NCBI GenBank assembly: GCA_016165875.1
Contig: JABBOT010000002.1
Coordinates: 29,402,265 to 29,466,264 of the forward strand
DNA from: Acanthopleura granulata
Taxonomy: Eukaryota > Mollusca > Polyplacophora > Chitonida > Chitonidae
Reading direction: 5' to 3'
Length of the DNA: 64,000 bases
Shown here piece by piece: positions 12,947 to 25,300 of this stretch. Each line of letters starts with the position of its first letter. The stretch's first letter is position 1. Under the pieces are notes generated by a model that was not told the origin of the DNA, did no database searches, and was given only the letters and a program-made list of their open reading frames with translations. Both the position numbers and the translations under genes were made by a program.

Positions 12947-13215
12947 TATTTATTTCTTTATTTGATTGGTGTTTTACTTCGTACTCAAGAATATTTCCCT
13001 TATTCAACAGCGGTCAACATTTTCGTGGGAGGAAACCGGACAGAGCCCGGGGGAAACCCACGACCATCCGCAGGTTGCTGGCAGGCCTTCCCACGTACGG
13101 CCGGGCAGGAAGCAAGCATGAACTGGACTTGAACTCACAGCGATCGCATTGGTGGGAGGCTTCTGGGTCATTGCGGTGCGCTAGCGCGCTACCCGACTGA
13201 GCCATGGAGGCCCCT
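12947..13215 (-). mobile_element. full-length tRNA-derived SINE, family A
   Basis: This 269-bp element is flanked by perfect 12-bp TSDs, AAGTGAAATGGT, at 12935-12946 and 13216-13227. On the minus strand the head carries a pol III A box TGGCTCAGTCGG (13204-13193) and B box GTTCAAGTC (13134-13126). A conserved body and an (AAATA)n tail follow. It resembles the tRNA-headed, conserved-centre SINEs widespread in molluscs; the exact superfamily is from memory and not certain. Confidence 0.92.
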
Positions 13216-13284
13216 AAGTGAAATGGTGGGTTTAGGTTAATACTTTACCTATTAAAAGTCAAAGTGGTGATGTAGAGTTTCATG

Positions 13285-14007
13285 AAGAAAGACAGAGAGA
13301 AAGAGAACAGGAAGTAAGATTAACGAAGTTATATTTGGAGCAGTTCAAATTTAGGGAACCCCATGTTAAGGGTAATGATGGTGAAGCTGTTTGTCGTAAT
13401 CACCAAGGATTTGATTTGGCTCGAAATATCAGATTAGTGCCCAAGTTTAATGACAAGGATGTAGAAAGGTACTTTCTCTCCTTTGTAGAAAGTGGCTCTT
13501 AACTTGGGGGTGGCCTGAAAGGTATTGGACAATGTTTCTGCATTTGAAGGTAAAGCTGCAGAGGTCTGCTCTACTTTGTCAGTAGATCAGTCTTCGGATA
13601 ATAACACAGTTAAGGCAGTGGTCTTGTCTGCTTACGAGCTTGTACCGGAGGATTATAGACAGAAGTGCAGACAGTTAAGGAAACAATCTGGTGAAACTTA
13701 CATGGAGTTTAACAGGGAAAATGAAACACAGTTTGACAGCTAGTACAGGACTCTGAAGTTAGATTCTTCTTTTGAGAATTTAAAGGAGGTTTTTCTTCGG
13801 GAGGAATTTAAGAACGATGTTCTTAATGAGGTCAAAAATTTCAGCCTAAATTTTGGAAGAAATGAAATTCTGATAAGAAGGCTTCCGGTTTTACGACTGA
13901 CAAGCAGGCTGGTAAGAAACCAAAGTCAAATGTGGGTTATTCTTCTAACAAGACGGCCTTTTAGTCTCAACCTGAGGATACCAGTCCACCTTCATGTCGT
14001 TATTGTA
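13285..14007 (+). pseudogene. Ty3/gypsy (Gmr1-like) gag remnant
   Basis: The decayed capsid frame contains FDLARNIRLVPKFNDKDVER, an in-frame stop and frameshift near 13500, then AYELVPEDYRQKCRQLRKQ and ETYMEFNRE. The YRQ-x-R-Q-x-R-K block is the part of gypsy capsid that resembles the vertebrate SCAN domain, which published work traced to Gmr1-like elements. The remnant ends with a basic stretch and PPSCRYCKS, the start of a CCHC zinc knuckle. That motif is cut at about 14007, where inverted integrase sequence begins. Confidence 0.85.
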
Positions 14008-14330
14008 AATCAACATTACGTCTACTGGCCTCGTGATTTGTATTATATTCCATAGTGGCAAACAATACAAATGGAATGCCCTTGTCCCAATCTTCGGGGT
14101 ATTTCATACAATAACCTCGGAGAGCAGTCTGCATACTTTGGGGGCATCTACCCAAAGCCCACTGGGGTTGAGGGTGGTAAGCTGTGAATTTAAGTTGCTT
14201 AATCACTAGCTAATAAATAACTTCCTGAAATAAGCCGATATAAAATTTGTCCACTGATCAGATTGTATTTCCTTAGGAAAGCCATAAGTCATCTTTCTAA
14301 AAGCCAGAGAGTGGATATTTGTAAATTTCT
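14008..14330 (-). pseudogene. inverted retroviral-type integrase fragment
   Basis: On the minus strand this reads FPKEIQSDQWTNF (second catalytic Asp region of the DDE core), a frameshift and stops, then IKQLKFTAYHPQPQWALGRC and YPEDWDKGIPFVLFAT. The catalytic Glu normally found in the QGALER-type motif is Gly here. It lies in opposite orientation to the flanking gag and reverse transcriptase pieces. Confidence 0.85.
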
Positions 14331-14553
14331 CAAGACTTATCCTGAGATATGTTCTGATGTACCCGGTTGTGCTAATGCTGCCTTATATACAGTACATGTC
14401 AAAAATGGTGGACATGTTAAGCGGCACACTTATTGACTCATTCCTACAAACTTAAAGTTTATTAATAAGGAAATACTGTACCTGGTTATGCTATGGAGAT
14501 TGTACATAATAGTGGTAAGGATAATACTGTGGCCGACATGTTATCCAGAGCGT
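14331..14553 (+). pseudogene. gypsy reverse transcriptase N-terminal piece joined to RNase H C-terminus
   Basis: YPEICSDVPG followed by VKNGGHVKRHTY and FINKEI matches the segment that opens the reverse transcriptase of gypsy elements. It is followed after a large internal deletion by EIVHNSGKDNTVADMLSRA and a stop (14551-14553), the RNase H end. The catalytic RT core is missing. The stop right after RNase H, with a G-rich tract and LTR downstream, implies integrase was not at the C-terminus in this element. Confidence 0.8.
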
Positions 14554-14689
14554 AATTGTCATTGGTGTGTGCATGTTTTTGTATATGTACATATATTCCA
14601 TGTAACATCATCTTGTCATCATTGTAAATATGTTTTATATTCAGTGATTGTGAAGATCACCGTACTTCTGCACAGTTATATTTTCTTCG

Positions 14690-15598
14690 GGGGAGGGGGG
14701 GGGCTTAAAATACTGTATTATATTTTCTTAGCTGTTTTTACGCTAACTGGATCAGTTTCTGACTCAGATTTTGACAACTGTTTACGTCATAACCTGCACT
14801 GGATTTCTGTCGCGTATTCTCGAGACTTCTCTGTTTATGAGTTTCGTGTCATTGTACATAGAACGTACATTCCGGAAAGATGTATCTGTGTTGAAGACAT
14901 GTATAGGAATACACCATTGAGAACATTGAGAGCAGTAATATTTACCACTTGAAGTTTTCGGGTTTACTGGAGATCGGTTTTCTCGCCATTCGATATTCTT
15001 CATTTTGTACTCCAATTTTCGGTACATACCACTTTGTGAGCTTTTGTTTCGCCACTAGCTATTTTGTTTGAGATGTTCTTTTGGAGCTTGTATCGCCCAT
15101 TGTCTCTTTGTGCGATTACGTACGTTTCATCACATTTTATCCTGAAAGTGACTTTGTGTATATTTCCAAGGAGTGAAACGTACATTACCGGCTCGGCATC
15201 GCGGACGCTGTTGTCAACCCGTCCGCCCTGAGAAGTTGCACCTTGACGGGGAGTTGTCCGTCACTTACTTAACTGTAATCCTTCGATTCGAGAATTCCCA
15301 AGAACTGTGGATTCTATATTTACGCGGACTGAATCGCCTTTGGAAGCCTGAATATTCCATCCGGATTTCGACGTTATCACCAGTAAGAAACTATATATAT
15401 TTGTACTTATCTGTGTTGTTTTTTGTATATTATTGTCAGCTGAACTATTTGTTTATTTTGTTCAAATATATGTATTGAACTTGTTTAAGAATCTTCGTGT
15501 TTTTTGTTTGTTTGATCTTGTGTAAGGCCTGTCGCTGTCTGAGAGTTGAACAGACCATTTGTTTATCATTTTTTCTCTCCGATTGTGGTACCCTTACA
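14690..15598 (+). mobile_element. 3' LTR of the gypsy remnant
   Basis: It follows a polypurine-like G tract (about 14690-14702) and is similar throughout to the solo LTR at 50933-51928. It ends in TGGTACCCTTACA. The first about 16 bp of the LTR, seen in the other copy, are missing. The 154-codon open frame here (14488-14952) is LTR sequence. Confidence 0.8.
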
Positions 15599-15601
15599 GC
15601 A

Positions 15602-17177
15602 ACTATGATAGTATTCTTTGTTATTTAAATGGAGTTTCCGAACTGGCTGTGTAGAGTAAATCCGTCCGTCGGGGAATGGAAAACGGCATATAATCAATTT
15701 CCACCACCGTCACCACCAGAAGTACTGTGTTGTGATCTCTTTGCTGAAGGTAACAAAAACAGAAACCAAAGAAAAGAAAAAACAAGCCTGCACTTACATG
15801 GATAAACGAATTCAGACTTTGGATCAAACTACATTATCTCATTGTACACTTATCTGTAAATTCATGACATCCGTCTGCGAGGCAATATCTGGCCGAAAAT
15901 CGAACTGCCCACTTCTGTGTAGATGCAGATTTATTTTACCATGGTAACTTACAGGTCCAGATCGAGTTTTGACCAGCTTCGTCAATTTCCGGCAATACTG
16001 TGGTCGCTTTTATTCCATTTTGGACGTTAACTGGACCCCTGACATCTTTTCAAAAGTTGATTGCGGTATTGTAAATTGAACGGTGACAATAAAATGAGTC
16101 AGGCTGCCGTGTATATTGCTGATAATAAGTAGAGCTTTTATCAGCGAATGCTACACTGAGCCAGACTATAAGCGGGTGTAATTACAGATCTTTGTTCAGA
16201 TCTGGACTTAAAATCTTTTGCAAACTTCATTCAGAACGCTGTTACAGCAGTGCATTGAATTAAAACTAAGTACTCAACTTTACCATAATGACTTCCAGGT
16301 CAAATTTGAGTTTCTGGTCATTCCGTTCCGGTTTTTTTTTTGGCACCAAACTTATGCATGTTTCGTCTATTTCGAACGAAATTATGCCTGTTCTGTTGGT
16401 GATATCTTCCCACCTATAGTTATAATCACTTAAATCAACAGGAAACGTATTGCTCTCACAATGCTTCCAGAATGCTTGTATTCACATACAATTTGCAAAA
16501 CAGAATTTTAAAGAACCTGTACCACTCCTGACGCCAGTTTATGCCGTATGATCTTTCAGTGGGTATACCTGCAGATTTTCCTATCCCAACAGGTGTCGCT
16601 ACAGTGAATCAGAACTTCTACGTCTTTTGTTCCGCGACGTCAAACACTTTGCGTCGAACAGCTTCATTTATGACATGTGACGTCGCGCTTTTGACGCTGC
16701 CGTAGAATCTTCAGCGTCACTAAAATAACGCCACATGTCCCACTTTGGACTTCTGCCGGGTTCCCATTGCACTAAACAGAAACCAGATTCCTTTTAAACC
16801 TTCAGGCTTTTGTTTATTTCTAACATACTTCAGCGAATAAAATTGTCCCGAGCAAAGACAATTGGTCTTTTCATCCAGCATAATTAAAGTAAAAGTAAGC
16901 ACACTCACTTGTCTGCAACCTATTACTTAAATCAAATTACTGTCTTGTTTTATTCCCTTAAGCATTGCAGGTTTTTGTTATTTATTTTATTTTTTAATAT
17001 GATCACAAATTTTTCATCTGGAAGAAACTGTGGCGCGCCCGATTGTCCGATTACCTTTATAATCCCTACCGCGTGTGGCAAGTGTCACACTGGTGGGCCA
17101 GAGTGGTCTCCAAAAGGCTGCATGCCAGACAACACAAGAGGACAATGTCCCTCCCTCGCATCGGATTGAATCGACGG
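15602..17177. other. intergenic; no gene recognised
   Basis: There is a short open stretch (about 16528-16705, plus) with no family match I know. A Cys-rich open frame ends at 17169 (plus) and has no clear splice context. I see nothing else I can support. Confidence 0.3.
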
Positions 17178-17692
17178 GTCTTGTGACCTTGCGGGTGAGA
17201 AGCAAGATCAGTTACCACTAGCACAAGCAATGGAGAAAGCAAACTTCTGTGTGTATTAATGCTAGCTGTATTGGTACACGATTCATTTTAAGAGATTCAC
17301 ACAAAGAGAGAATGGTGAAGTAAACAATATTTGCAGAGTGAAAAGAGTACAGGCACTTGTCAAGAACTAAGTAAATAACGTCAAAGCTGGACATCTTAAA
17401 AGTGCATCCTTCTGCAGTAATCGATCACTTAGTTAAATAGTTTAATTACTCTAAATAGCTTGAGACATTTTGTAAGTTTAGACTAGGTAGTTGAACCAAT
17501 TTCATCTGCTTCGCTATGTACCAAAACTGCACAGTTGAGCCAAAATCTCGACAAAATCACCTGTTGAAGGGTAAAGAAAAACCTCTTTAGACATAATCTG
17601 CCTCAATGGTCGACCTTATTCCTGTATGTTCAGCCGTACATTTATTTGACCAGCTTGGCTGTCTCAGGACAATCTGTATACACAATACAAGG

Positions 17693-17700
17693 TATATAAT
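17693..17700 (+). promoter_or_regulatory. TATA box of C-type lectin gene
   Basis: TATATAAT lies 83 bp upstream of the lectin ATG. The equivalent position in the pseudogene copy keeps a TATATATT-like sequence (about 10036), and the flanks are conserved between the two copies. Confidence 0.6.
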
Positions 17701-17782
17701 TCGAAAGCTATCGTGGATTTTGACATTCAGTTTCTCAGTTACTTGCAGTGAACAGTAATTCTGTTACTTCGTTCGCCCAAAG

Positions 17783-20108
17783 ATGTTGTGGGTTATATTT
17801 TTGGTTGTCACCGTGTTTATCTCCAGTTCTGATGGCTGCTCTCGTCTCTGCCCGTGCCGACGGGAAATCGAAAACGTCACCCAGCGCCTTAACTCTCTGG
17901 GTCACATGGACGAAAAGGTCATCTCCCAGCTGTTGGGGACTATGGAGAACATGACAAGAAACTTGGACCTGCTCTTGAGGGAAGCAGGGTCAAACCGAAA
18001 AATGCGTGAAACTTTAAATCATCTTGCGGAGAAAGTTGATGATATGGCCTATGGTAAGATTTCGACACTTGAAATTGTTTAACGTATCTGTTACAGCAAA
18101 TCCGCACTGGGTCATTGGTAGATTTCTAAAGCACAATGAAGATGAACAGAAACAGAAAGAGTATATATCTTGAAGCAGAATTATAGGGATTTTTGTTTCA
18201 ACTGTTTGATTTTTTCTCCTAATCTTTAATTTTGCATGTATCATCTGCCCAGAACAAATGCGTTAGTACTTAAAGAACTTTTGGGATAGAACAAGTCCAA
18301 GGGACTTTTTTCCCGCCCGTCCCATTTAGAAATGAATTTTCCTTTTCATGATCTATATGGTGGATATTTGAGTGGATTTGATAAGGGCATACGAATTGTC
18401 TTTGTTTCATGGTTACCGTTTCTGCACTCCATTGAGTATTTGCGATGAGCTTCTTTGGTTCTGTCTTCAGAAATACAGGACGTTAAAGCTGGAGACGAGA
18501 ACTGTACCGAGGAGGACACACCATCTGTTATACCCGCCCCCAGAGTGCATTCTAAGGAAAACAACACCAAGGCCTTTCCAGAAAATGGTGAGTTGTTCAA
18601 TAGTCTCATTCAGGGACGCGGATGAATTCAAGACTGAGAGTGCGGATGCTTTTCTGAAAGAGAATCGTAATCGTAAGGTTTACAACATCTTTACCCTATG
18701 TTTGGTCAAACCTTCTGTACCGCAGTACTGAGACGACCCAGTAAGCTTAGAATATTGCACCTTCGCAACTAACTATCTTCTGAGAAAAAAAAAAATAACA
18801 CTTTCTTACGAACTCTACAAGTAAAAGCTATTAATAACAAAATGAAATGCTCAAAAACGGGCATTTCCAACACATATTTAACAATTATTGCATAGTTCGC
18901 TTTAATTTGTAATTGAATTTAAGTTAAATTGATTATAAAGTGCAATTGATAGCATATTGTTATTTGAATTTTTTCTTGCACCAATAGTCCCGTAAGGTTT
19001 CTTTAAGAATGCTTCTGTCTCATTCAGATATGAAGTCGTGTCCCGCAGGCTGGGTACCACATGCCGGCTCGTGTTATTTCTTCCAGATGAGCAAAGTGAG
19101 GCTCACCCAGGATTCCGCCAGAGAAGCATGCAACTCCAAATATAAAGGCAGTTCTTTGGTGGCCATAGAAACTGCCAGTGAATATAATTTCCTAAAGGAG
19201 TATTTGAATAGTCGTTACTGTAAGTATAGTAGAAAATGACTGAACTCCCTAGATGGTCAAGTAAAAATATGACTGCATGATGTGTAGATTTCTGTGCTTC
19301 TCGATGCGATGAACGTAAAGACTTGTATATAGATTCCTATGCTTCTCTCGTGGGTGTTAAGAATAGATTTCATTCTTTCTGTCGTTACCGTTAAGAAATA
19401 CCTTAGTGTTGTATATGGAATTTCTCTCATGAATGGTAAGAAATGCCAGCCTTATGTAAATACCCCTAGTCTATCCTTTTATCGTTAAAGTTAAGAAATG
19501 TGTGGCTAAGGTATAGAATGTTTATGCTAATTTAAGAAATGTACAAAGGAAGTTTAGATTTCTATAGTAATCTCCTAAAGCTTATCTCTTTACTTCTGGG
19601 ATGATGTACAGAATGATACATTTCTCTCAAGAACATGAAAGAGGTGGCCACTTCTATATGGTCAGCTCGTTGATGTCAAGCCACGCTACATCAATCATAG
19701 ATAGATTCGAACTTGGACAACCAGATCGATTTCAGTGTGTTGGAATACATCAAAGCTTAATTATTCACGTACATAACCTCTGGCTCTGTTGTTCGCTTTT
19801 AAGCGGAAAGGTAAAAGTGAGCAACTTAAACACTCACGGACTTCACAATTGTTCAGGTCTAAATACGTCGAAATTGTTTTACAGCTTCCATTCGTGGTAG
19901 AACGACCAACGATTGGCTGACATCCGGGAAGAAAGTAAATGGACAGTGGATATGGACAACAACTGGTGGTCCGAAAACTTCGGATATCACATGGGCATCT
20001 GGCGAACCGAATGGTCAAACATGCATAGGCCTTTGGCCTTCCTCTGGTTTTAATATTGCTGACGTCTACTGTTCGAGCTATGAGAGACAATATATTTGCG
20101 AAATTTGA
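17783..20108 (+). CDS. secreted C-type lectin, four coding exons, 267 aa
   Basis: Exons are 17783-18053, 18471-18587, 19028-19219 and 19885-20108. All introns are phase 1 with GT-AG ends, and the joined frame is open to TGA. The start MLWVIFLVVTVF is a signal peptide, probably cut after about residue 18. Residues 19-90 hold a CSRLCPC cluster and a likely coiled coil with NVT and NMT glycosylation sites. Exon 2 is an acidic/Pro-rich linker. The C-type lectin domain spans 134-267, from CPAGWVPHAGSCYFF to YICEI, with six Cys (134, about 145, exon 3 EAC, 240, 256, 265). EPN at 234-236 predicts mannose-type sugar binding, but the usual WND is IAD (251-253), so the second Ca2+/sugar contact set is incomplete. 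It is likely a soluble recognition or adhesion protein; ligand is unknown. Confidence 0.93.
19254..19600 (+). repeat. short tandem repeats in lectin intron 3
   Basis: Degenerate units of about 60 bp with 'gttaagaaatg' and 'tagatttct' blocks are shared with the pseudogene intron. Confidence 0.6.
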
Positions 20109-20203
20109 CTGGGGTCAACAATATCGTAAAATGTAACAAGTGCTAAATTCAACCATTGGAAACCTTGCTGAACTGCCTTGTATACAATTTGGTCCCTGAC
20201 AAT

Positions 20204-20209
20204 AATAAA
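20204..20209 (+). terminator. polyadenylation signal AATAAA of the lectin gene
   Basis: AATAAA lies 96 nt after the lectin stop codon. Confidence 0.6.
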
Positions 20210-20924
20210 ACAGTACCTATATTTCTCAGTGTGTTCGTGTTGGACTCCATTTAAATGGTAGTTCTCTTATTGGTTCCAGCTATCCATGTAGACACAGTGC
20301 TGGTCTCGGGCACAATTATATCTTTGCTTGACGGTTTCTGGCAGATATACAATTGGCGTTACAAACGCAGAAAAATTATGACAAGTCATTCAGAAACGCT
20401 TCTATTTCGCTGCATAATTTCTCTTTTTCTCGGACGTTGAACTTTCAGAGTTAAAGAGTAACGTATCAACTGGCGCCATTTTTCATTCCAGATCGAAAGT
20501 ACTCTCTAAAAACTCCAATACGACATTCTTAGCATTCTCTTAGTACAGTTAATATGATACACCATATTAAATGCTTTAAAATGTGAATACCAACGTTTTA
20601 AACTATTACGTCGCATAAAATAAGTCTTACAAGTTGTAACACAATGTTTTATATATACTTCTTTGAATATTTATAATACGGAACACAACACATAAAAGTG
20701 TTAATATGACCTATTAATTTCTCAGTAGTGTGCAGAATGTTACATTTCTATCAGTATAGATTTAGCAGGTGCTAGTCTTACGTCATAAATGTTTTTACTG
20801 CTTTCCCACTGATTAAATCTTGGATTTAACATTATATAAAGTTTCCGTTTTTACGATGTATATGTAAATTTGAAAAAGAACCTGATGGTAAATATGGGTT
20901 CTACAGTTAAAATATCTGGGCTAC

Positions 20925-21120
20925 TGTCCTCTTGTTCTGGAATGAGGATGGCATGTAAGCGAAGATGGACGAGTGACAGCATCTGAGTGTATTATGCCGA
21001 GCACAAACAAGATGGCAAACAACAAAAGCTCCGTAGAAAGCCCAGCCTTCACCTATCGTCGTAATTTGAATCCTCCAACGAGGCAGTCGGAGCTGGATTT
21101 GAACACGTGAATTCATTCTT
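20925..21120 (-). mobile_element. SINE family B-like element, degenerate
   Basis: On the minus strand a tRNA-like head carries B box GTTCAAATC within 'gaattcacgtgttcaaatcc'. The same block occurs in the element at 59465-59735. The tail is not clear. Confidence 0.45.
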
Positions 21121-21498
21121 TATTTCGTCAGTTATCTGTGGAGCTCAGCTAACAATGATCCTTTCTTTTATTTATTTATTATTTTTATTGTTTTTTTTTT
21201 TGCTTTTTAAGGTCTAAATTGAGATTATGACCTCACACCTACTATACATGTAAATCCTTTTGTTTGTCAGTGGTAATGGGAAAAACAATAATTTGTGCAA
21301 TTTTATGACTGTGCTAAAATCTTTCTAGGTTTATGGACTCTCCCCCTCCTCCCAGAAGTATGTTACAAGACGGGCGTTAAATGTTGGCTTGTGATTTGTT
21401 TTTATTTGTGGCATATACGTATCATCATTTCATTCATGCAACGTGCATTCTCTATTTTATGTTTATATATATGCAATGCAGTACAAACGTGGGAATAA

Positions 21499-21513
21499 TA
21501 ATAATAATAATAT
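21499..21513 (+). repeat. (AAT)n microsatellite
   Basis: A short uninterrupted run of AAT units follows 'gtggg'. Confidence 0.8.
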
Positions 21514-22374
21514 ACCAACGTACGCAGCGTTTCTGCTGATGTTTTGGTTATCTATAATACATAACAGAAATCCCATGTGGTATCCATCCCATCCCTCTGG
21601 AATCGTTTTGTTTAGAGTACGCTGATTGTGTTAGAGTAGCCAGTTATTCTTCTTGGTAACGATGCCCTTAGGGAGGGGGATAATATCTTTGTAGTTTCCG
21701 CATCAGTTCCGGAGCTCGCAGAACTGTTTAGGTGGCCGGTCAGAGCTAATACAACAGCAGACTACAGACAAGATAACTAACATTGTACGATCTTGAGGTG
21801 CTGGAGTGAATCACAGGTGTGGGTAATACGCACCGCGTGGTGTGTATTATCCTCGTCCCTGTTTGCTTAACTCTGTTCTCGCAAGGATAACCAGCTTATG
21901 TCTTTCCCTCCCCGTTCCTCAGGCACAAGCCACCCTGCTTGGAATATTTCACTCAGGAAATATGGCGGTCCGTTGTTATGGATCCCGAAGTTTTATGACT
22001 TCCTCCCGTCGAAAGAACACCATACATAAGCAGTTCGCTTCCCTGTTTGAAAGATTGTAGCGTTTAGTTCATATTCCTGTTAATGTTGTAAATCATGGCC
22101 GTTTCTGACACAGCCCTGCTGCACGCGTTCACCTAGCAACTGGTACAGTTTGTAAATGTCCGTAAAAGGCAGACGACTAAACACTGACAAACCAACATCT
22201 GTATCACATTCCAGTAGCATCTTGTGAGCATGCGCAGTGGGCCGGTTTAGGCGGCAGTGCGTATGTGTATCTGTGCTGTGCTGTAGCTACCATAGTTCTG
22301 GCCATAGGCTTTACCCTCTGGGTTTATCCTTATTACAACGCTCAACTCGGACGGATAAACCAGTCTCTGTAGCC

Positions 22375-25300
22375 ATGGTGAGTTGCTAACTAGTTACTAC
22401 GTTCACATTTTGTTCAGGAATTCTTTGAATCAAGCTTATTTCGAGTTAATCTGTTTCTTGACTTTTAGCGAACTTTGCGAGTCAGTTATTTATAATGGGT
22501 GTTAGCTTGGCTTGACTTAACTCGTGAGACAGGGAAGGCATCGGTTGTAGGAGATTCGGTGGATGGTCTGAAAATAACCCAGGCTAAAGAGGGCAGACAC
22601 TGTGAGGTAGCGAGATCTCTGAGGGTAGAGCAACCCTGTCATGTCAGATATCGGCACCCTCAGCCAGCACACCTGTTTAAATTTGTGTTGTATCGTGAAT
22701 TCCTAGTTTACAAAAAAATGTCAAATGGAACAGTAGCATATCAGGATATGCAGGTAGTGTTTAAACGTGTAAAACATTTATCTGACAGTTAAGAAATAAT
22801 TTATCTTATAACCATTAAGTGACTTTGTGTTACACCATTTGGTGTTACGTTTTCATTGACTGCTGTTAACAAATGCAATTCCAATAAGACAGTGCGAATT
22901 TTGATGATGTAATACAAGATTAATTCGTATTTTTAAAATACATCGCGAAACGATGGTGGAGAGTAGGACGAGTTGTCATGGAAACGGATTATGAATGAGA
23001 TCGAAATATGTCGAGGAAAAACAAACATGAAACATGAAATAATTTTGACAACTGAGAACAAGAATACTTTTTCTATACTTCTTATATCAGAGGCTAGCAT
23101 TTTAGGTATGAATTCTGCATGAATACCTATAAAATGAAATACTGGTATTAAGTAAGACTTGAATTTAGTTATCATAGTATTTAATAGATCCAGGCAATAA
23201 TGGTCATTACGTGAAAAATATAACTCGTCTCAGGCTTTGGTACTGATGTGACAGGTCCTTCTACAGCGTGTTTGCACTTCCGCGTCAGGGCGAGTCATGC
23301 TCATCCGACCAGCGATCCAATGGAAACAGCACATCCAGGGACACTCTATGCAAATCCCCATCGTAACGCAGTATTTTATTGGCTCTTTTTCAGAATGAAT
23401 TCCGGGTTTCAGAAAAACAATTTAACGGTAAGGTGTTTGTGACGCTGTGATTTCTGTAGACCTAGACATGCACACCCACACCCGCTGGTCTTGGCGTACT
23501 TTTTCCAAATTCCTCGGCTGTCAGGTATTAAGGCTATAAGAATAAAACCGCAGTTAGATTTCTTTCCCTTCAACACCATATATAAATGGCAACAACTGTG
23601 TGTAATAATGCAGAAGGGTAAATAAGCTTTAAAGCATTAGAAAACGAGTCGTTTAAAATTCCAGACGTAGAAAACCTCAAGAGCCAGTGCTATGGTGTGG
23701 TGTGTCCTTATGTTTGTCTAGTGCTATGTACACTTCTATTACAGCTACTGTGACGTGTACCCAGTCTTTCTCTTTGCTTCTGATTCCAAAGTCATGCCAA
23801 TACTGTGCCAAATAAGAACTCAGTAGGATTTGTCTATGAATCTCAGAAACGCATAAAGAAATAATAAGGCAAATATTGACCTGAAACCCAGTGTGTTTGT
23901 GTGTGTGTGTGTGGTTCTTTTTTGTTTTGTTTTGACAAGAATAAAAGTAAATGTGACAAATACCGAGCCCTGTTAAGGGCCTGCAGTTGTATTGATATGA
24001 CTTTGAATCAGAGCAATTATTGCGTGGTTTGATTTATTGATTCTGGCGCATGCTTGTGAAAGTTGCAACATGGCGGACGCTGCTGTTAGCCCTCTTGCCG
24101 GTTGTCGCGTGCTGTCTCTGGCGTTAGACTGTTCGTATCCGCTTGTGATTCCTAACTCTAGGGTCGTGTGTGTGGTTTCCGTGTTCTGAGTGAGGCATGT
24201 TCTTGAAAAAAAATACAAAATGGCAATTTTCCCATATACATCACCTGATCTTAACGGTAACTTTATCTGACTGTATGGTCTACAGAAAACTTCCCCTTTT
24301 TTCTCTTTGGCTTCTTATCAAAGGTGATACATTTCCCTGGAGAGAAAAAATAAGATACTGTCTCTAATATTGAAGCCAAATCTTTGTCACCGCGGTGCTC
24401 TAGTTTGATTACATCTCGGCTAAGCTTCATCGTATCTGATTTGCGGCAGAATGGTGTAGAGTTAGCGCTTGTGCTTTCACCTAGGCTTGGCATGCGCCAG
24501 CTGTCTAGAGTAGCTGTGGCTAATGGCGCGGCCACGTGGCGTCTGAGGACGGGGCGTCCCATGCCAGAGAACATGTGAGGTCGGGGGGGGGGAGGGAGGG
24601 GGAGAGCAGGGGAGTGTAAGGGATGTTCACAGACGAGCACTCGATCAGCATTTCTAGAAAATATCAGCCAATTAGCTAGGCCCTTGCAGACATGCGTTCT
24701 TTTTTCAGGTTCATCGGACCGACAAATACAAGTGCCTGAGTCCAGGTGAATGGTATAAAGTATAACAGTAGAAGGCATATACCATATGTGGTCAACACTT
24801 GTTATGAATAATAAGTTAATTTAAGGCGGCCTGTTATGTCCCACTGAAAAGCAGGAAGCTATTCTTCACCCTCTGAGATGGAAAACTAGTATGTAAAATT
24901 TAAAATCTTGGGTTTTATCCAGTACGTAGATGATTTCTATATGCAAAAGCTTCACTAACGGTACATACATATGTATATTTGTCTTTCGTTTTCTTCTTCC
25001 ACTTTCCTCATCACAAGCTTATTTTTATTATTCCATCATGCCCTGAAAAATTAACGTTTGAAGGTGTACTTGCTTTCGAATTATCCCATGGTGAAAAGTT
25101 CGAGGAATGTATGAACGATCTCATCACGAAATGCTAGCCTTTTTTTCAAATATCCAAACTGATATATACATGCAGTGCTGCTGAGAAAGTTGGTATGTCA
25201 GTTTCAGTAACTATTGGATTAACAGTAAGGCATGATTATCAGTTATTTGATCAAATAGGTTGGATAAAGGGGAATGAATCGGCTATAAACCGATAACAAT

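Larger units (their letters stand above)
20210..22374. other. lectin 3' flank and upstream region of calmodulin-like gene
   Basis: Up to about 20530 this is the tail of the duplicated lectin segment. From about 21700 to 22374 the sequence is richer in GC and probably holds the promoter and 5' UTR of the calmodulin-like gene, given the Met-only exon at 22375. No further exon is recognised. Confidence 0.4.

Noticed and set aside
13126..13204. tRNA gene from A and B boxes
   Set aside because: The boxes belong to a SINE head; no full cloverleaf or normal acceptor stem is seen, and TSDs bound the whole element.
12937..13205. ORFs on both strands with Arg/Gly-rich translation
   Set aside because: They are the SINE body and tRNA-like head.
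14488..14952. 154-codon plus-strand ORF
   Set aside because: It starts at the end of the RNase H remnant and runs through the G tract into the LTR, which recurs as a non-coding LTR at 50933.
23885..23915. (GT)n tract as a regulatory element
   Set aside because: A short simple-sequence run; no further evidence.
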